From: Rhizoctonia solani
Taxonomy: Eukaryota > Basidiomycota > Agaricomycetes > Cantharellales > Ceratobasidiaceae
DNA: 64,000 bases
Assembly (NCBI RefSeq): GCF_016906535.1
Contig: NC_057371.1
Location: 1,302,001 to 1,366,000, forward strand
Reading direction: 5' to 3'
Position numbers and translations under genes: made by a program. This document shows, in pieces, positions 31,033-44,200 of the stretch. The notes below the pieces were generated by a model. It was not told the DNA's origin. It worked only from the letters and a program-made list of their open reading frames with translations, and did no database searches. Each line of letters begins with the position of its first letter. Positions within the stretch are counted from its first letter, which is position 1.

Positions 31033-34000
31033 ATGTATCGTACTCCTTCGCCTACGTCCGATGATGGGGTCCCTCCTGCCGACGATCTACCTCGGCCGGC
31101 CATTGCTTCGACCGTCCGCAAGACTACTAGATTCCAAACTGGGCTCAAGGTATGCTCATTCGGATTGTTGCAATTATTTGTGCTCACGTGAGACCATACT
31201 TTGGACACAGGTTCATTGGGCAAGATTCAAGAGCCAACTCGGGACCGGAAGTGCACTGTCTGAAAGTGCAATTGAGGCTAGTGCGGGCGAGTCAACCGAA
31301 GGCTCTTCCAACTATCGCCGCTACATCGAGAAGGTTGGTGGCCGAAATACCCCGGCTGTAGGGCCCGCCGACGACGGTCCGGTCGATGAGATTGTGGTTG
31401 ACAACCAGGTAGGTGGCAAATGTTTTGTTAAATTTTCATCCTCATCCCCCATAGTTTCTGGTACCAGGAGAAAAGTCAGTTACCCAACCCTCTGAAGTAG
31501 GGGATAAACAGTACACTCCCGACGGCCACAATTCTCATCAACACACTACGGAGCCACGCCTCAACTCACACGGTATCCCCGCAAGCGACAGTTATTTCGA
31601 AGGTACGGCAAACAGTATATGGGATAAACACCCAGCTCTCGTTGCGCTGAGGTATCGTATACTACCATTCCTCTGGCGCTTTTTCAAGTGAGTCTTGGCA
31701 GCACTCATGACGTACCCTTCGTGACACATATTACCCCCGCCCCAGTCTATCGTTCCACGATCCTGAGGCCGAATCCCATTACCTCAAGGAGAGGTATTAT
31801 ACTAAGAAACGGCTTGCTTTCTTCGCATCACTCTTCTTCATCCTCAACTGGATTCTGGCTCTCGCACTGATCCCGCGCCCCTTGCAAACAATCGACCATG
31901 TATTCTATTATGGAGTCGCTCCAGCAATAACTGTGCCGGGCCCATTGTTCATCATATTTGATGTCTATCGGCGTGCACCCTGGTTTTATCAACTATGGCT
32001 CACCGCGCAGACATATATATGGGCGTTCTACAATATTCTTTTTATTTATTTGTAAGTATTTTACTCGCACACAATACTCACCTGATGGTTCCTCACCTTT
32101 AGGTGTGGATTCTATGGCCAGCCATCTTACTGGTCATGTGGCAATCGAGACTTCTTGGGGCTATTTTAGTATGTGTTCCCAGCGCTTGCGCCCTCGTCAT
32201 AGCTAAGTCATTATTTACTAGCTTTACAACCGGGCTTCCTGTCATGGCACTCTTTGGGATGCACCAACATCGTCTCCCTGCAGCTTTGGCGGCCTCCATC
32301 ATCGCCATCCTAATGGGTGTACTTGTTATCCCCTGGCGTACATCATGGTCTCGCAACCTCATCAACTTTATCATATACCAAGTGTTCTGCTCTACTTGCA
32401 CTTCATGTATGAGACGGCGGAACGAAGGCTGCATAAGCTACGCGATCAGCTCAAGACCCAGTACAAGGCTACACAGAAGGCTCAAGTCAGCGAACGAAAA
32501 GCAGCGGATTCTAAGCGGCGGCTAACAAGCTACATCTTTCATGAGGTATGAGTTGCCGGATCCGTCACTTATGCCCGGTAGCTGACCAAGCCATTACAGG
32601 TTCGGGTACCGTTGAACACCGCGTGTGAGTGATCATGAGAGATATGCGTTATCGTGGTACTCAATTCCGCGATAATTTTAGTGTTGGCAACGCAGAATAT
32701 GGCAGCAGCAATGACCCTGAGTAAGGAACATGATGTGGAATTCAACGCACTCGAAGGTTCATTGAGTATGATGAGCAAGGTTTTGAACGATGTGCTCGAC
32801 TTCAACCGAATGGACAGGCATGTGGCTCTGATATCTCAACCTCATCCAATCCAGGCTTACCAAGGGTTTTTTTTTTTTGACAAACAGCGGGAAGTTTGAG
32901 TCGGTATCTAAACCTTACGCTTTCCATACTGTTATGCGTTCAATGCTTGTTCCTTTGCGGTTAGCCGCAGATGCACGAGGGCTGGAACTCATCAGCGAAT
33001 TCGACCCCGCCATCGATGAGACAATCCGCAAGGCTAATCAGGGAGACGAGATCAAGCGTGGATTGGTGAACGGTGGCATGGTTAATCAAGATGACTATGA
33101 AGAAGATGCCGTCGTCCTCGGTGATGAGGTATGTGTCTAAGCAGCTTGTACTGGCTATATGCGCATGAATTATAACTTTATTACCGATAGATGCGCCTGC
33201 GCCAAATTATTACCAACCTCGCTAGCAACGCAGCCAAGTTTACCGAAGCTGGTGGAAAGATTTTCATCAGGACCAAACTTCTCATTGCCACACCCTCCCG
33301 GCCTAACCCCTTCGCTTCGCAGAGTCAATCAGGTGCATCTGGGGTCTCCAGTGGCTCCGGAGGTGACTCTCCTTCTTCATCCCGAGGGAACTCACATGTG
33401 CGCGACGAGGAAAAAGGTCTACGCAGCCATCACAGTCATAGCCACATTGGAGAAAAGGAATCTAGGGATAGTCATTCGTATCCTCGTCCTATCGAACAGA
33501 TTGTGGTGCGAATCGAGGTGGAGGACACGGGTGTCGGTATACGCAAGAAAGATCTGGTGGATAACCGATTGTTCAGCGCATTCAACCAGACAGAAGTTGG
33601 TCGGCTGCAGGGAGGCAAGGGTACAGGTTTGGGATTGGCATGTGAGTAGGGTATATGCGTTGTTAATACCACGGTGCTGATTATTGGGTAGTGGTTCGGC
33701 ACATCGTGAGGCTTTCTGGGGGTCGTCTTGGTGTCAAGAGTGAGGTAAAAGCTCCGTATGATCTCGTTCGATGACCCTATTCTGATTCAGTTTACAGCGA
33801 GACGTTGGATCCATGTTTTGGGTGGAACTATCACTTGGCGTCGGGCGGAGAGTGAATAACGCATCGCGCGAAATAAATCCAAGGACGACGCCTGACTAAC
33901 ATAGCTCGCTCACGGATCATTGAGCGATCTGGTTTCGTCCTAGATGCGTCCTCGGGCGTGGGCCCTGAACCTCACGACATCACACCAAGCACCATTGCGA

Positions 34001-35291
34001 GCAATCCATCTGATATTGGTTTCGTCCCCACATTACCAATCGAAAGCAATGCTGCGCTTAAAACGATTATTGTGAGCAGTCACAGCAGCCTTACTAGCAC
34101 ATTGCAAACACTGATACTTTCGCAACAGGAGCATGGCGGTATGGTTGAATTAGCATCAAGAAGACCTCGTGCTCCTGCAGGCACAGGCGAAGTTCCTATT
34201 GTTGTCACCCGTAACATGGATTCTGCCGATGCTTCTGCTCTGGCCAACGCAGCGCTAGGTCAAGCCGGAATTCTCGCTTCCGGTGCTACGAAGGATGCAA
34301 CCACTGGTGTAACTTCAACCACAGACGCCAGTGCACCCAACACCAATGTTGATTCCACATCAGATCTAGCGACTACCCATGCTACCCCCATCGCCACTAC
34401 GCCTAAAACGGTGCATCAACGTCCGAGCTATATGCCTCTTCCGGAGCGTCAGCAGTTCAACTTCCCTCCGCCAGAGTTATCCGCAAACGATGATAGTAAG
34501 CGGCCGGGACCCGCTCCAACGCTGATAAAAAAGGATCTACCTCTGGCTCGGCTCTATCTGGTTCAACTACAGTCGAAAAAACCAATACTCTCAATGTGCT
34601 GATTGTTGATGACGATCCGCTGACTCGGAGGCTAATGTCGAGGATGCTGACCAGACTTGGATGTACTTGTGAAACGGCCGAGAATGGGTTGATTGCATTG
34701 GGTATGTTTATCGACTGAAATACATAAGGGATAAGCTAATGCGGGTGACAGAAATGCTGTTGGGACCTATGACTGGAACTCCATCGACAGGGGATCCGCC
34801 ACCATCGACGAACTCTGAATTATCTGGCATTAATGCTCAGGGGATGGGTAAATATGCTGTAGTTTTCTTGGATAATCAGTGCGTGCTCCCTTGATAGTCA
34901 TGTGCAATGCTTTGCTGATCATCCATCAATGTCCACTTGCAGGATGCCGCTCTGCAGGTTAGTTGCATTGGTGCCATATAACAAGAAACTATACTGACCA
35001 GAGTGATTTACCTTTTAGTGGGTTGGAGGTAATGCGCCAACTACGATCCATTGGACGCCAAGACTTTGTCGTTGGAGTCACTGGGAACGCCCTCAAGGAG
35101 GATCAAGAAGAATACTACGAAGCAGGGGTTGATAAGCATTGAATAGGATATCATTGGGGTGCATCAGAATATTCAAATGCTTTATAGCGTTGACAAAACC
35201 AGTCCTTGAGCGTAGCTTGAAGCAAATGCTCGTAATGGCCGACGAACGCCGGCGCACTCAGCCGCAACAAGGCACTGCTATGTCGTCATAA
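31033..35291 (+). CDS. Membrane-bound hybrid histidine kinase
   Basis: A two-component hybrid sensor kinase. The ATG at 31033 (MYRTPSPTSDDGVPPADDLP) opens a ~200-residue cytosolic part. Membrane helices at 31,800-32,340 follow (LAFFASLFFILNWILALALI, WAFYNILFIYL, AALAASIIAILMGVLVIPW) and then a coiled coil (LHKLRDQLKTQYKATQKAQV). The HisKA box is SYIFHEVRVPLNTA with the phospho-acceptor His. The ATPase N box is LRQIITNLASNAAKFTEAGG, the G1 box VEDTGVGI and the G2 box GGKGTGLGLA. A Ser/Thr/Ala-rich linker (33,950-34,560) leads to the receiver domain. It has VLIVDDDPLTRRLM, the acceptor Asp in VVFLDNQMP, GVTGNALKEDQEEYYEAGVD and TKPV. The stop is at 35289-35291. No separate sensor domain is seen beyond the membrane part. 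One-base gaps are likely near 32,370 and 34,530. Confidence 0.85.
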
Positions 35292-35705
35292 GCCGACTTA
35301 TATATACCACAATTTCTTTGTCTCTAGGGGTTATTTTATGATAAGCATGTGTTAAAGTCGGTCGTTGCTATTCTCATTCGTTCGTCGCATCACGTATTAT
35401 TTATGCATCCATCCACACACACGATTTCAAACAAACCCTATTTCGTATTTCTCTTCAGCAAATCTGTCTATTGGTGCTTTCTTCTCTTACGTCAAATCTT
35501 TTCATCACAACACTATTTTTCTGGTGCTATCGCCTGCATTTATGCTCACAAATGGTCCTTCCAAATGTTTTTTCTCGTGCTGGTATATACGTTCCAAATG
35601 CCGAATAACATTTTTCGATGACGACATCTCGTTCAGCGCGCATACACAGGCTATTTTATCCCAAAGAAATTCCAACAAACAAATGAATGTAAAGCTGTTG
35701 CTCGA

Positions 35706-36521
35706 TTAGCCACAAGCTTCTATGATAGCATAGCGAAGGTCGTTGACCCCAAAGCCATTGCCCTTTGTAGAGGTGAGAAGGATGTCCAAGCCGAACCCCG
35801 CGATCTTGCGAGTTTCACGCTCAACTTTACTCCTGACTTGTGGAATCTCCTGGGGTTTGACTTCATCGATCTTAGTTAACACTAGCTGGTAACTGACGTC
35901 CAGCAGCCTGCTTGAACCGCCTATCAATGTCCTGCAGCATCATCTCATCAAACTCTGAGAATCCGTGCTTAGCGTTGATCAAGAGAAATATTCGTCGTAA
36001 ACTAACAAAACATCCTGTCGTATGAGTTCCACCTTCCGAAAGCTAGTTTTAAATACCCACCTCTTTCTCGTTTCTAGATAATGCTCGAATACTTTACCCC
36101 ACTCTGGTCTGCGCGCTGCCCGTACCCAGGAGCATCAACAAGAGTGAGCTCGTGAAACATTGGGTCCTACTTGAAAGAAATTCAGAGCTTGTGTACGACC
36201 CTATTTAATATTTGCGAACATGAGAAACGCCCAGCAATCAAAGTAAAAAGGTAACCCCCGCTTACTGGTTTGAGCTGTTATCACCAGGTTGGTTCGACCA
36301 TTATGCTGTTTAAAAGAGATGATTTCCCAACATTCGCTCTTCCTAGAGACTCAACCTTACTTACTTTCTCGTCGGTAAATGATCAACCGTACCTATAAAT
36401 ATGACCTAAACTCCGGTAATAGTTGATATAATGCACAGACGCCCCAATTGAGAAGCTTCACCTCGGCTTTGCTTTTCTTGGAAGGGAATCTGGCGTAGGG
36501 CTAGATACAAGAAATTTGCAT
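35706..36521 (-). CDS. EngB/YihA-type GTPase, probably mitochondrial
   Basis: A translation-factor-class GTPase of the EngB family, implicated in large ribosomal subunit assembly; the fungal version is expected in mitochondria. The G1 loop ESLGRANVGKSSLLNSI is coded near 36,340. After introns come RTQALNFF-like residues, then the G3 motif LTLVDAPGYGQRA and PEWGKVFEHYLETRK (about 36,070-36,150). RRIFLLINAKHGFSEFDEMM follows at 35,970, then the G4 motif QLVLTKIDEVKPQEIP. The stop is at 35706. The first ATG on this strand (36521) is soon followed by an in-frame stop, so the true start is unclear. One-base gaps are likely near 36,104 and 35,920. Confidence 0.72.
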
Positions 36522-38184
36522 GCTCCGGGCGTATCGAATATTTGAGAAGAAAGCTTGCGGCAAATACGAGAAAACGCGCATGATAGTTGTGCTTTGGTTT
36601 GGGTCGAGTCGGGTTTTAGTCACGTGGTCGCTGGATTCTCCTCTAATTTATGTATTCTGTTACGAACCCAGGTCCGTAACACCGTAACGCCTGCACGTGA
36701 CCGCCACCTCGTCGCCACTCGTCGCCCCGTTCCCTTGCTCTCCTCGCCCTCCGGCCCCTCTCTCCGGCCCGTCGCTTTCATGCGATTTCGCACGTCGCTT
36801 TCATGCGATTCTTTCGCACCCCACCTCGTCCCTCAGATACCCGAGGATCCCACGCGGTCGTTGCGCTCATTCGCACGACATTGGCCCCAATTCGGCCAAA
36901 CTCCGACTTGGACCATCGGTTCTTACGATCGGTCGCGCGGAGCCTCTCGGCTCCCCACTCCTTATCTTCGCGTACCTCTTTCATTTCGTCTTGTATTTCA
37001 CTTCTCTCTTTCTCCCCTGTTCGCCCTCCGGGCTCACGGACACTTTCTACCGGCGCCCGCGGCCTCCTTGCATGTATGCACTTATGTATATAAGCAAGCA
37101 TGGGAAGTCCAATGCCTCCCATCGCTTGCAACGCCAGTTCTTACTCGTAGAATACATTTGCTTATCTTACTCGCTCGCCTGCTCCCTCTCGTCGTCTCGA
37201 CACTCGTCCGCACCGTCCTCTTCGTTCGGCGCTCACTCGCTTAGTCATCCGTTTCGCCTCTGCGAGTCTAACATATTCCAGGATTCTGTCACTTTCTGTG
37301 TCCCCCCTTGGGCTTCTTCTGCACAAGGATGTACCGATTGGTGGTTAGGTCTTACTTTAGCTAATTTATTACATTTAGTGTCTCTTGGACTACAGCGTAT
37401 GTGGAGCCTACTTATTTAGAGGTCCGAGCCAAAGCGCATTCGTATGACGCTCTCGATAAGACCCAGCCTACGTCATGATACGAACTTGAAGCACAGAAAA
37501 GAAATAACTATCCGTTGAGCATGTCATGTCCAAAATGCCAGTAGTAGTCTCGTGATTAATAACATGACCTGTGCCACAACTGAAAAGTAGGTCAGAGAAA
37601 CTTGTGGCGCTCATGTGGCTATGTGGCGGTACTAAATTAGTAATATTACGCAGATTCTGAAATGGACTAATCACAATTACGACCGCTATTACGGTAAACT
37701 GTTTCAGAGCCAATCGTGATCCGAACCCAGGTGGACTAGAACTGCACCATCCCTTGATCATTTACATGCGATAATAATAAAAATAGAATAAGTACCAGAA
37801 GTATTTCAATTAGATAGATGTCCATTACAACAGCGCATACGGTACTCATGTATGTCCTAGGCTACAAGTATGCGATAGCAATATGTCCGACAAGCTCAAA
37901 GAGGTTAAAAAAGAGTTCGTTAACTGGCGCCAGAAAACAAAACCAAGAACGGAAATATGTCAGGCGAACAAGAATAATAGGTGGTGTGGAATCAAAGTTC
38001 CTTGTCGGGGGAGGTAGGAAAGAAAAGAAGAGCTTGCTGAAAGTAAGAAAAGAAAGTGTGGTTGGACGAGAGTTGAGAGTCGTGAGTTTCATGTACAAAG
38101 ACAGCGTGAAGAAGATCAGAGGGCGACGGAGAAGGAAAGAGTGGAATATGTACAGCATGTACAAAGAGCTCGGTCCGGGGCTGA
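36522..38184. other. Long intergenic region with C/T-rich block and short direct repeat
   Basis: From 36,690 to 37,260 the plus strand is strongly pyrimidine-rich (C, T and CG steps), which opens two overlapping frames above 220 codons. Both start only at non-ATG codons and have Ser/Pro/Arg composition, so I do not call them genes. An 18-base direct repeat (CGTCGCTTTCATGCGATT) occurs at 36,770 and 36,793, spaced 23 bases apart. A TATATAAG element lies at about 37,087. From 37,450 to 38,180 the DNA is AT-rich with nothing recognisable. Confidence 0.45.
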
Positions 38185-39943
38185 TCATGTGCTAACCAGA
38201 GGCGCAGTTTGGATTGCGAACGAAGTCAGGGCGGATACCGCAGTGGGGGTTAGAGGTTGTTGATCCCGCATCACAGTACCGCTTCTTCTTCTCCCACCGC
38301 TCATTCCAGAATGGATGAATTTGCCAGCAATGCCGCTGCCCGCACCAGCATTTGCTATTATGATAACATGACAAGGATCCGTGTTCACCATTCCTGTTCC
38401 GTCAATGAGCTGCTCGTCAATGGTCCGGGACACCGCATGCCAGGATGCATTCGGTTTGCCAGAGTCAATGTAGATCTGGCGTAGAGGTGGCCGGGGCCAA
38501 CTTAGACCAAGGAGAAACGAGGGGGATGAGGGAGTTGGAGGAGGTTCGTCAATGGGCACCGTCAACGTGTTGGAGCGACTTGGTGATGACCTATGTTGCG
38601 ATGTTAATGCTGGCGGGACCTTGCGTGGACGGGGTTTCCGAGGAGATGGCGAAGGCGAAAGGGACGACACCGGGGATGTTGGACTCATTTCTTGGACCGG
38701 GTTCGCCGCCAACTTGTGCACGGGTGTTGTTGGTACACTAAGCCGGGATGTGCTGGCTTCCGAAGAACGGAGGCTACTGCGGCTGGAGGATCTACTCGGT
38801 ATATCAGCAAAGTAGGATTCAAGAGGATCCTTGAACGGTGGGATCACGTCCGGAAGCTCTGGAGGACCTGCGAACAACAAGTCCACGGGCTCATCGCGAC
38901 CGGGTGGCTCCAATGGAGATGTTTGGCCCGACGAAGTGACAGTGAGCTTGGGAGGAACACGGCCTGATCCGTCGAGTTGCTTCTTTGAATCGGTGGGTTC
39001 GACTGAATTGGGTTTATGACCGTATTCGTCTTCTCCAGACGCGAAGGTTTGATCATGGTCAGATTCGCAAGAGCTGGTGCTGACACCATAGTCGCCGAGA
39101 AGGGACTCTTGGATGGTGGACATGGTTGTAGCGGAGATTATAGTAGGGGAGGGACTGTGCAAACCCATGTTGAGTGTGACGGTGGACTCGTCGAGGCCAG
39201 GGGAAGTAGGCGAGGCGGGGTCACTGAAAACACTGGGAGACACAGGCTCGAGAGTGGTAGGAAGGGTGCTGAAAAGACGGAAGCCTAATAGGGGAAACTC
39301 GGTGGATAGGGGTATCCAAGCTCAGCCTTGGAGGGACGGTCACAGCCTTGGGCTTTGCCGGGGTCTCAAGGCTCACACGGGTGGTGGAGGGCGGGGGGAT
39401 GGCGAGCGGCGGTAGCTCTGTGAACACGCGGCGTTGGTGGTCAGGAGTGTCCGGAAGGCTTTTAGTGCTGAGCGTACGAGACCGCTGGCGGACATTAGAG
39501 TTGCTCGGCGGGGCGCTGGTGTCATTCTTGACAAGTTCAAGAAGATTCGAGGCAGATTCGGAGCGTTTGGACTAGGCCATTACACAAGTCCGTTAGCATC
39601 TACACATAGCAATCAATGAGACTCACCTTGGGTACGTACGCATGGCTGCCGTCCGAACTCCCCGAAGTACGTGTAAGCTCATCCGAACGAGCCCATTTCG
39701 CTCCTCGCGCTCGCGTCTGAGGACAAACGAACCGCGGCTGAGATTGGAAAACTTGAAGAACGAAGGGCCCTTTTTCTCGTCCTGACTGCTCGTCGAGTTG
39801 CGGCCGAACAGCGAAGACCGGGAGCTCATTCCCGATGGCAGTGCAAAGAACGTCGAGCGTGCTGTGTCGGGAACGATCAGGAAACTGGATCCAGGTCCGT
39901 TATCAGTCGCACCAGACGCCTCTTGCTCTTTGTTTTCGGGCAT
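38185..39943 (-). CDS. Ser/Pro-rich protein of unknown function
   Basis: No family recognised. The likely ATG is at 39943 (MPENKEQEASGATDNGPGSS), followed by FLIVPDTARSTFFALPSGMS. A middle part contains PPLAIPPPSTTRVSLETPAK. The long terminal frame of ~350 codons, with coding composition and no intron, ends at 38185. It has many SP/TP sites typical of phospho-regulated scaffolds and a conserved-looking end (VSRTIDEQLIDGTG, DPCHVIIIANAGAGSGIAGK). The segment upstream of the ATG stays open and reads PTPTPIGHVPLPEPEFPTQK, so the true start may be further 5'. Frame changes at about 39,300 and 39,600 reflect introns or missing bases. Confidence 0.6.
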
Positions 39944-40437
39944 TTCCTGCAGCGGCGGGGGGCGCTGGGCTTTCTCCCGCTTTTGAGTCGGAAACTCGGG
40001 CTCCGGAAGAGGGACATGGCCTATCGGAGTCGGAGTCGGGCGAATAGGAAGTGTGTTGAGAGAATGTGTAAATTATTAGTTTGGTAAAGAATGGAGGGTA
40101 AGATGCGAAGGGGGGGGGAAGTGGTGTCTATACGTGTGCACAAAAAGTCGTCAGTGACAGCGTTGATGGATCGTCAGCCAACCTCAATCGTCTTCAGGGA
40201 AGGTCGCTGTGTTCGCTGTGTTGATTGACGGCTCCGGTCAAACAGGGTCTAACAAGCACCCGAGAACCCTTACTCCTTATAAAGCAATATGAATATAGAA
40301 CCTGGGTCTAGTCTTAATTCAAAACAGTCCTGAAGACCTGAGCTGTTGATATAGCACGCGCCTATCGATAGTCGGTTTGCTGATCTGAATCTATCTCTCA
40401 CTGCAATTCATCAAGGACGCAAACTAGGTATCGGGAA

Positions 40438-40881
40438 ATGATCGAGTGTGTACATGCGGGTTCTTTTGATTCATTAACGCTTCGCATCCCCAGTCACCTT
40501 CTAGTTTGCCTCTATCAGAGCGACTTTGGGCAAAGTTCATCCCTCGAGAAGCACTCGATCACCCGATCGGTCCGGTACTCCTTGACCACGTACAAGACAG
40601 CATTCATCGAACCTTCCCACGAGCCGAACATCCCTAGGCTCTTACATGTATGTACATACACCCCGCGTAGCATACACCCAATCCAGCTCGGCAAATCGGC
40701 AGCTCTCCTAGTTCACGGACCATACGCCAAGGACGAAAAAGAGGGGGATGGGGGGGTCGGGAATAGCCTTAAAGTTCCTGGAAACTCAAACCCGACGTTC
40801 GTTTCGCTTCCCAAACGCAACAATGGCACGCATACAACTTCCTCCCTCCCTGTCAAACGCTGCGGTTTGTGTTTTATATAG
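40438..40881 (+). CDS. Orphan open frame, 147 codons
   Basis: A single ATG-initiated frame (MIECVHAGSFDSLTLRIPSH) ending RCGLCFI. Composition is fairly even, but it lacks any domain and any sign of conservation that I can judge. It lies in the 1.3 kb gap between two minus-strand genes. It may be chance or part of an upstream regulatory region. Confidence 0.2.
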   Translation: MIECVHAGSFDSLTLRIPSHLLVCLYQSDFGQSSSLEKHSITRSVRYSLTTYKTAFIEPSHEPNIPRLLHVCTYTPRSIHPIQLGKSAALLVHGPYAKDEKEGDGGVGNSLKVPGNSNPTFVSLPKRNNGTHTTSSLPVKRCGLCFI

Positions 40882-41255
40882 CCACGCCTAGGCCTAGGGA
40901 CTCCCACCCCTGAGTTCATTTCGTTAGTTGACTGGATTAAACTAAAATGGTAGGTTGTAGCGCGACTTGTTCTCTCATGGACCTGTCAACTTGCCGCTGC
41001 GCACATAATTATAACTCTTGGGCTTGCTGGGGTATTGGCGCATGGGCGATACGGTCGCCTTGGCCTGGCCGTAATTCCAGCTTGGTATGCAACAATTACT
41101 TGTCCACCGCCAAGCAGTTACTTACAGCCTCGATGGGCCTCCCGACCCAAAAGTTACTTTCCCACCCACAAAAACAACTAGAATCACAAACATCCATTAC
41201 ACCACCCCACTAACATACAACACGTAAAAAGAAAAAAGAACACCAGGTCGTCAAA

Positions 41256-44200
41256 CTAGATAAACACCTGCAAAGGATGTCGGTCGTACGTGTTCTTCTC
41301 GTCGCTCAGCTCCCCAACGTCCGGGTAGTAGGGAACCATCGCGTCCGCAGCGCCCAAATACAACGCATTGTATATCCTCCAGTACACCTCTCGCACTTTA
41401 CGCGCGGGATGGAACAGTCCCTGTAGGACATAGTTGAGCAGGACACCAGGGCCGAGCGAGACGCGCATGGCCTCGATGGCCTCCATCACCGCTCCGATCA
41501 CGTGCGGGGAGGTCTCGAAGCAGTTGGGCCATACGAGGTTCATGAGATGGAGCATCGAGTCTTCGCACCCTAGTCCCGCAACGCCGAGGGCGAGATGTTT
41601 GACGATCGTGCTCGCTGTTTGACGGTGCACCAAATCGCGGTCGGTTAGAGCGTCTTCGAGCATGGTCACGACCGAGTCGCAGTAAAAGGCGGATTGCGGG
41701 CCGACGTATTCGAACACGAAGGAGAGAGCTTTCAAACAACCAGTGCGCACATTCAGTTCGGCCGTGCGGTATTCGTTTAAGATAGCAGGAATGCATGTGA
41801 ACGCTGTAAAACAAAGACATCAATATTGGTAAATCACAAGTAAGAAGGAAACTCACGTCCGCAAGTCTCGGCAACAATCGCAATCGCGACCGTACTACAC
41901 ACACGACTCTGACGTTCTTGCACACGCAAATTGGTCAACAACACGGACAAGACATCCTGTGGACCTAAACTCTTGGCGATATACCCAAACGAGTTGACAG
42001 CCGCGCGACGAATGCCCTTTTTGTGAGCCTTTAACAAGTCGAGCAACTCGAAACAAATACGCATCCACTCGCGCGCTGGAACAAACTCGGCGCCACGATC
42101 AGCTAGTTGGAGGAGCGTGGCGTCAGCTAAAAGAATATGGCATTTTCAGAGAGAGAAATAAACATACCGATACGTCCAATCAAGTTGATCGATGCTTCCT
42201 GTACTTTCTCGTGTCGATTGCGCAAGATGGGCGTCATGCGCGGTACTGGAAATAGAACGATCATCAGAAACATGTCAAATCTATCAAATGGGAATAAATT
42301 AGACGTACAGAGATCCTTGACGGGCGGTTGCATCTGCGTCATTCCTACAACGTTGGCAATAGCACCCTCGGCCGCAATAATACTACCCAGGGTATCGGGA
42401 TATTCTTCTCCAAGTTGCTCGAACAAGACTACTCCGAGCTACGGATCAAATGGTAGTCGTTAGTAGCCATAGGGTACAGTCCAATATGGGGGCATTACCT
42501 TGCTCAGCAGTTGGTCCTCCCCACATGCTTGATCACGACCGCCAACCTCGTCGTCAAGTCAGCAGCCTGCTGACGGACCTTGGCACTCTTGTTGTTCAGA
42601 CGCCAGAGCACAGTCGACACAATCTGAGTCAAATACGGCTTGACACGAATTCCAAACGCATTAACGACCGTTCCGAACCCGTCGAGCATGACCTGGTCCT
42701 CGGTCGTTTGTTCTTGGAACGCGTAAATGATACCGTCGATCAGTCGAACTTCGAGGCCGTGGTCATATCCGAGGCACCGAGGGACGCGACGACTTTGGTG
42801 ATGGTCTCCATGACCATCTTGCGGTACGGCTCGGCCTCGTCCTTCAAGTCGTTCACGATCCGACCGACAATCTCCGCCACGCCGGACTTTTGAGCCAGCT
42901 CGACGGTCGTCTCGACAACTTGGCGATAGTTCCTGCGGTCGAGGGCCATACGACGTACCCAAAACGCCTTGAAAAATTCGGGGAGAATGTCTTCTTTGAT
43001 GTACCCGGGCGTGACACCTTCGGTCGCAGCGCACTGCTTGACGACCTTGAGCACGATCTTTTCATCTCCTCGTCCGAGCTCTGGAACTCGCGAATAAGAA
43101 TGACCGTGACTTCCTTGGTGTAGTAGCTCGCGAATTCGGGGTCCATGAGGGGGATGATGATCCGATGGCTTTGAGGAATGCAGCGAGACCTTTACCACGG
43201 TGTTGACGGATACCAATCCAAAGTGGCTTGAGTACATTGTCGAACGACTCGATACCGTATGGCGCGGCGGCTTCGGCGAGGCGGCGAGACCGAGGGCGGT
43301 CATCGTGCGGACTTTTTGTTGTTCGTCGTTGAGACCATGTGCGATGGCGTCGACGAGGTTGCGCAAGTGGGGGAGAACGGCGCAGCCCATCATGATAGCA
43401 ATTTGTTGGACGATGCGAATACCAGTGTGGCGGGCTTGCCATGATTTTTTAGACCGACAGACGGCCTTGAGGAAAGGAAGGAGGGCGGGGATACCAAGTG
43501 CGGAAGCAACGACAGAGAACGCACGAGCGGTGGTATTGCGGACGTATTCATCCGCGTGGTCGATATCAGGACGCATGGTAGAAATCATATGGGCCAAACC
43601 GGCAGCCTTGGACAAGTTGGAGATGATCTCACGACCTTCGACACGGGCATAGTAGTCTTCGTCAATGAGCAGAGGCTCAATAACGACGAGAATCTTGTGA
43701 ACATAAGGTCGAACGAGATCGTCAAGTTTGTAAAGGACGCGATCGATGACCTTGACGAGCAAGTGGCGTTCCTGGTCCTCCAACGTACGCTCCATGAGCA
43801 AAGGCAGGATCTTGTCGAAAAGTGGGCCGGCACCGAATTCGCGAGCCTTGTCAGTGATTTGACGAAGGGCAGTCTTGCGCACTGAAGGGGTTCCGTTTTT
43901 AATTTTGAGAAGCAGTCGCATAATTTTACGCTCCTTGAGTTCGTCGACGGACAACTCCGACTCGTCTTCCTCTTTGAGAATTTTGCTAAAGTACTGGGCG
44001 TCCTCGGCCTTGAAAAACGCAAGGGACCCGACGCCAGGAATCTCGGTGGGGAGCTCGGGGGCAAGACCGGCAGCGGCGGCGGCAGCTGCAGCATCGGAAT
44101 CTTCTTGAATCTGGAAACCAGTATACGCGGGCGACGGGGCAGGTGCAAGCTTGCGTGGGGCCGAGACGCTGTATCCCGGAGGCGGGGTGCAAATGACATA

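Noticed and set aside
30663..31223. 186-codon minus-strand frame
   Set aside because: It overlaps the start of the histidine kinase gene, has no ATG-based start of note and no domain; the plus strand explains this DNA better.
26636..35291. Secondary-metabolite or detoxification cluster around the GST pair and histidine kinase
   Set aside because: There is no backbone synthase, P450 or transporter nearby, and the neighbours are housekeeping genes.
36555..37419. Two overlapping plus-strand frames of 229 and 240 codons
   Set aside because: Both lack an ATG at the start, overlap in different frames, and owe their length to C/T-rich DNA with few stops.
43062..43442. Separate minus-strand gene in the middle of SF3B1
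   Set aside because: The frame contains SF3B1 residues ([20 protein letters not shown]); it is the same gene displaced by a one-base gap.
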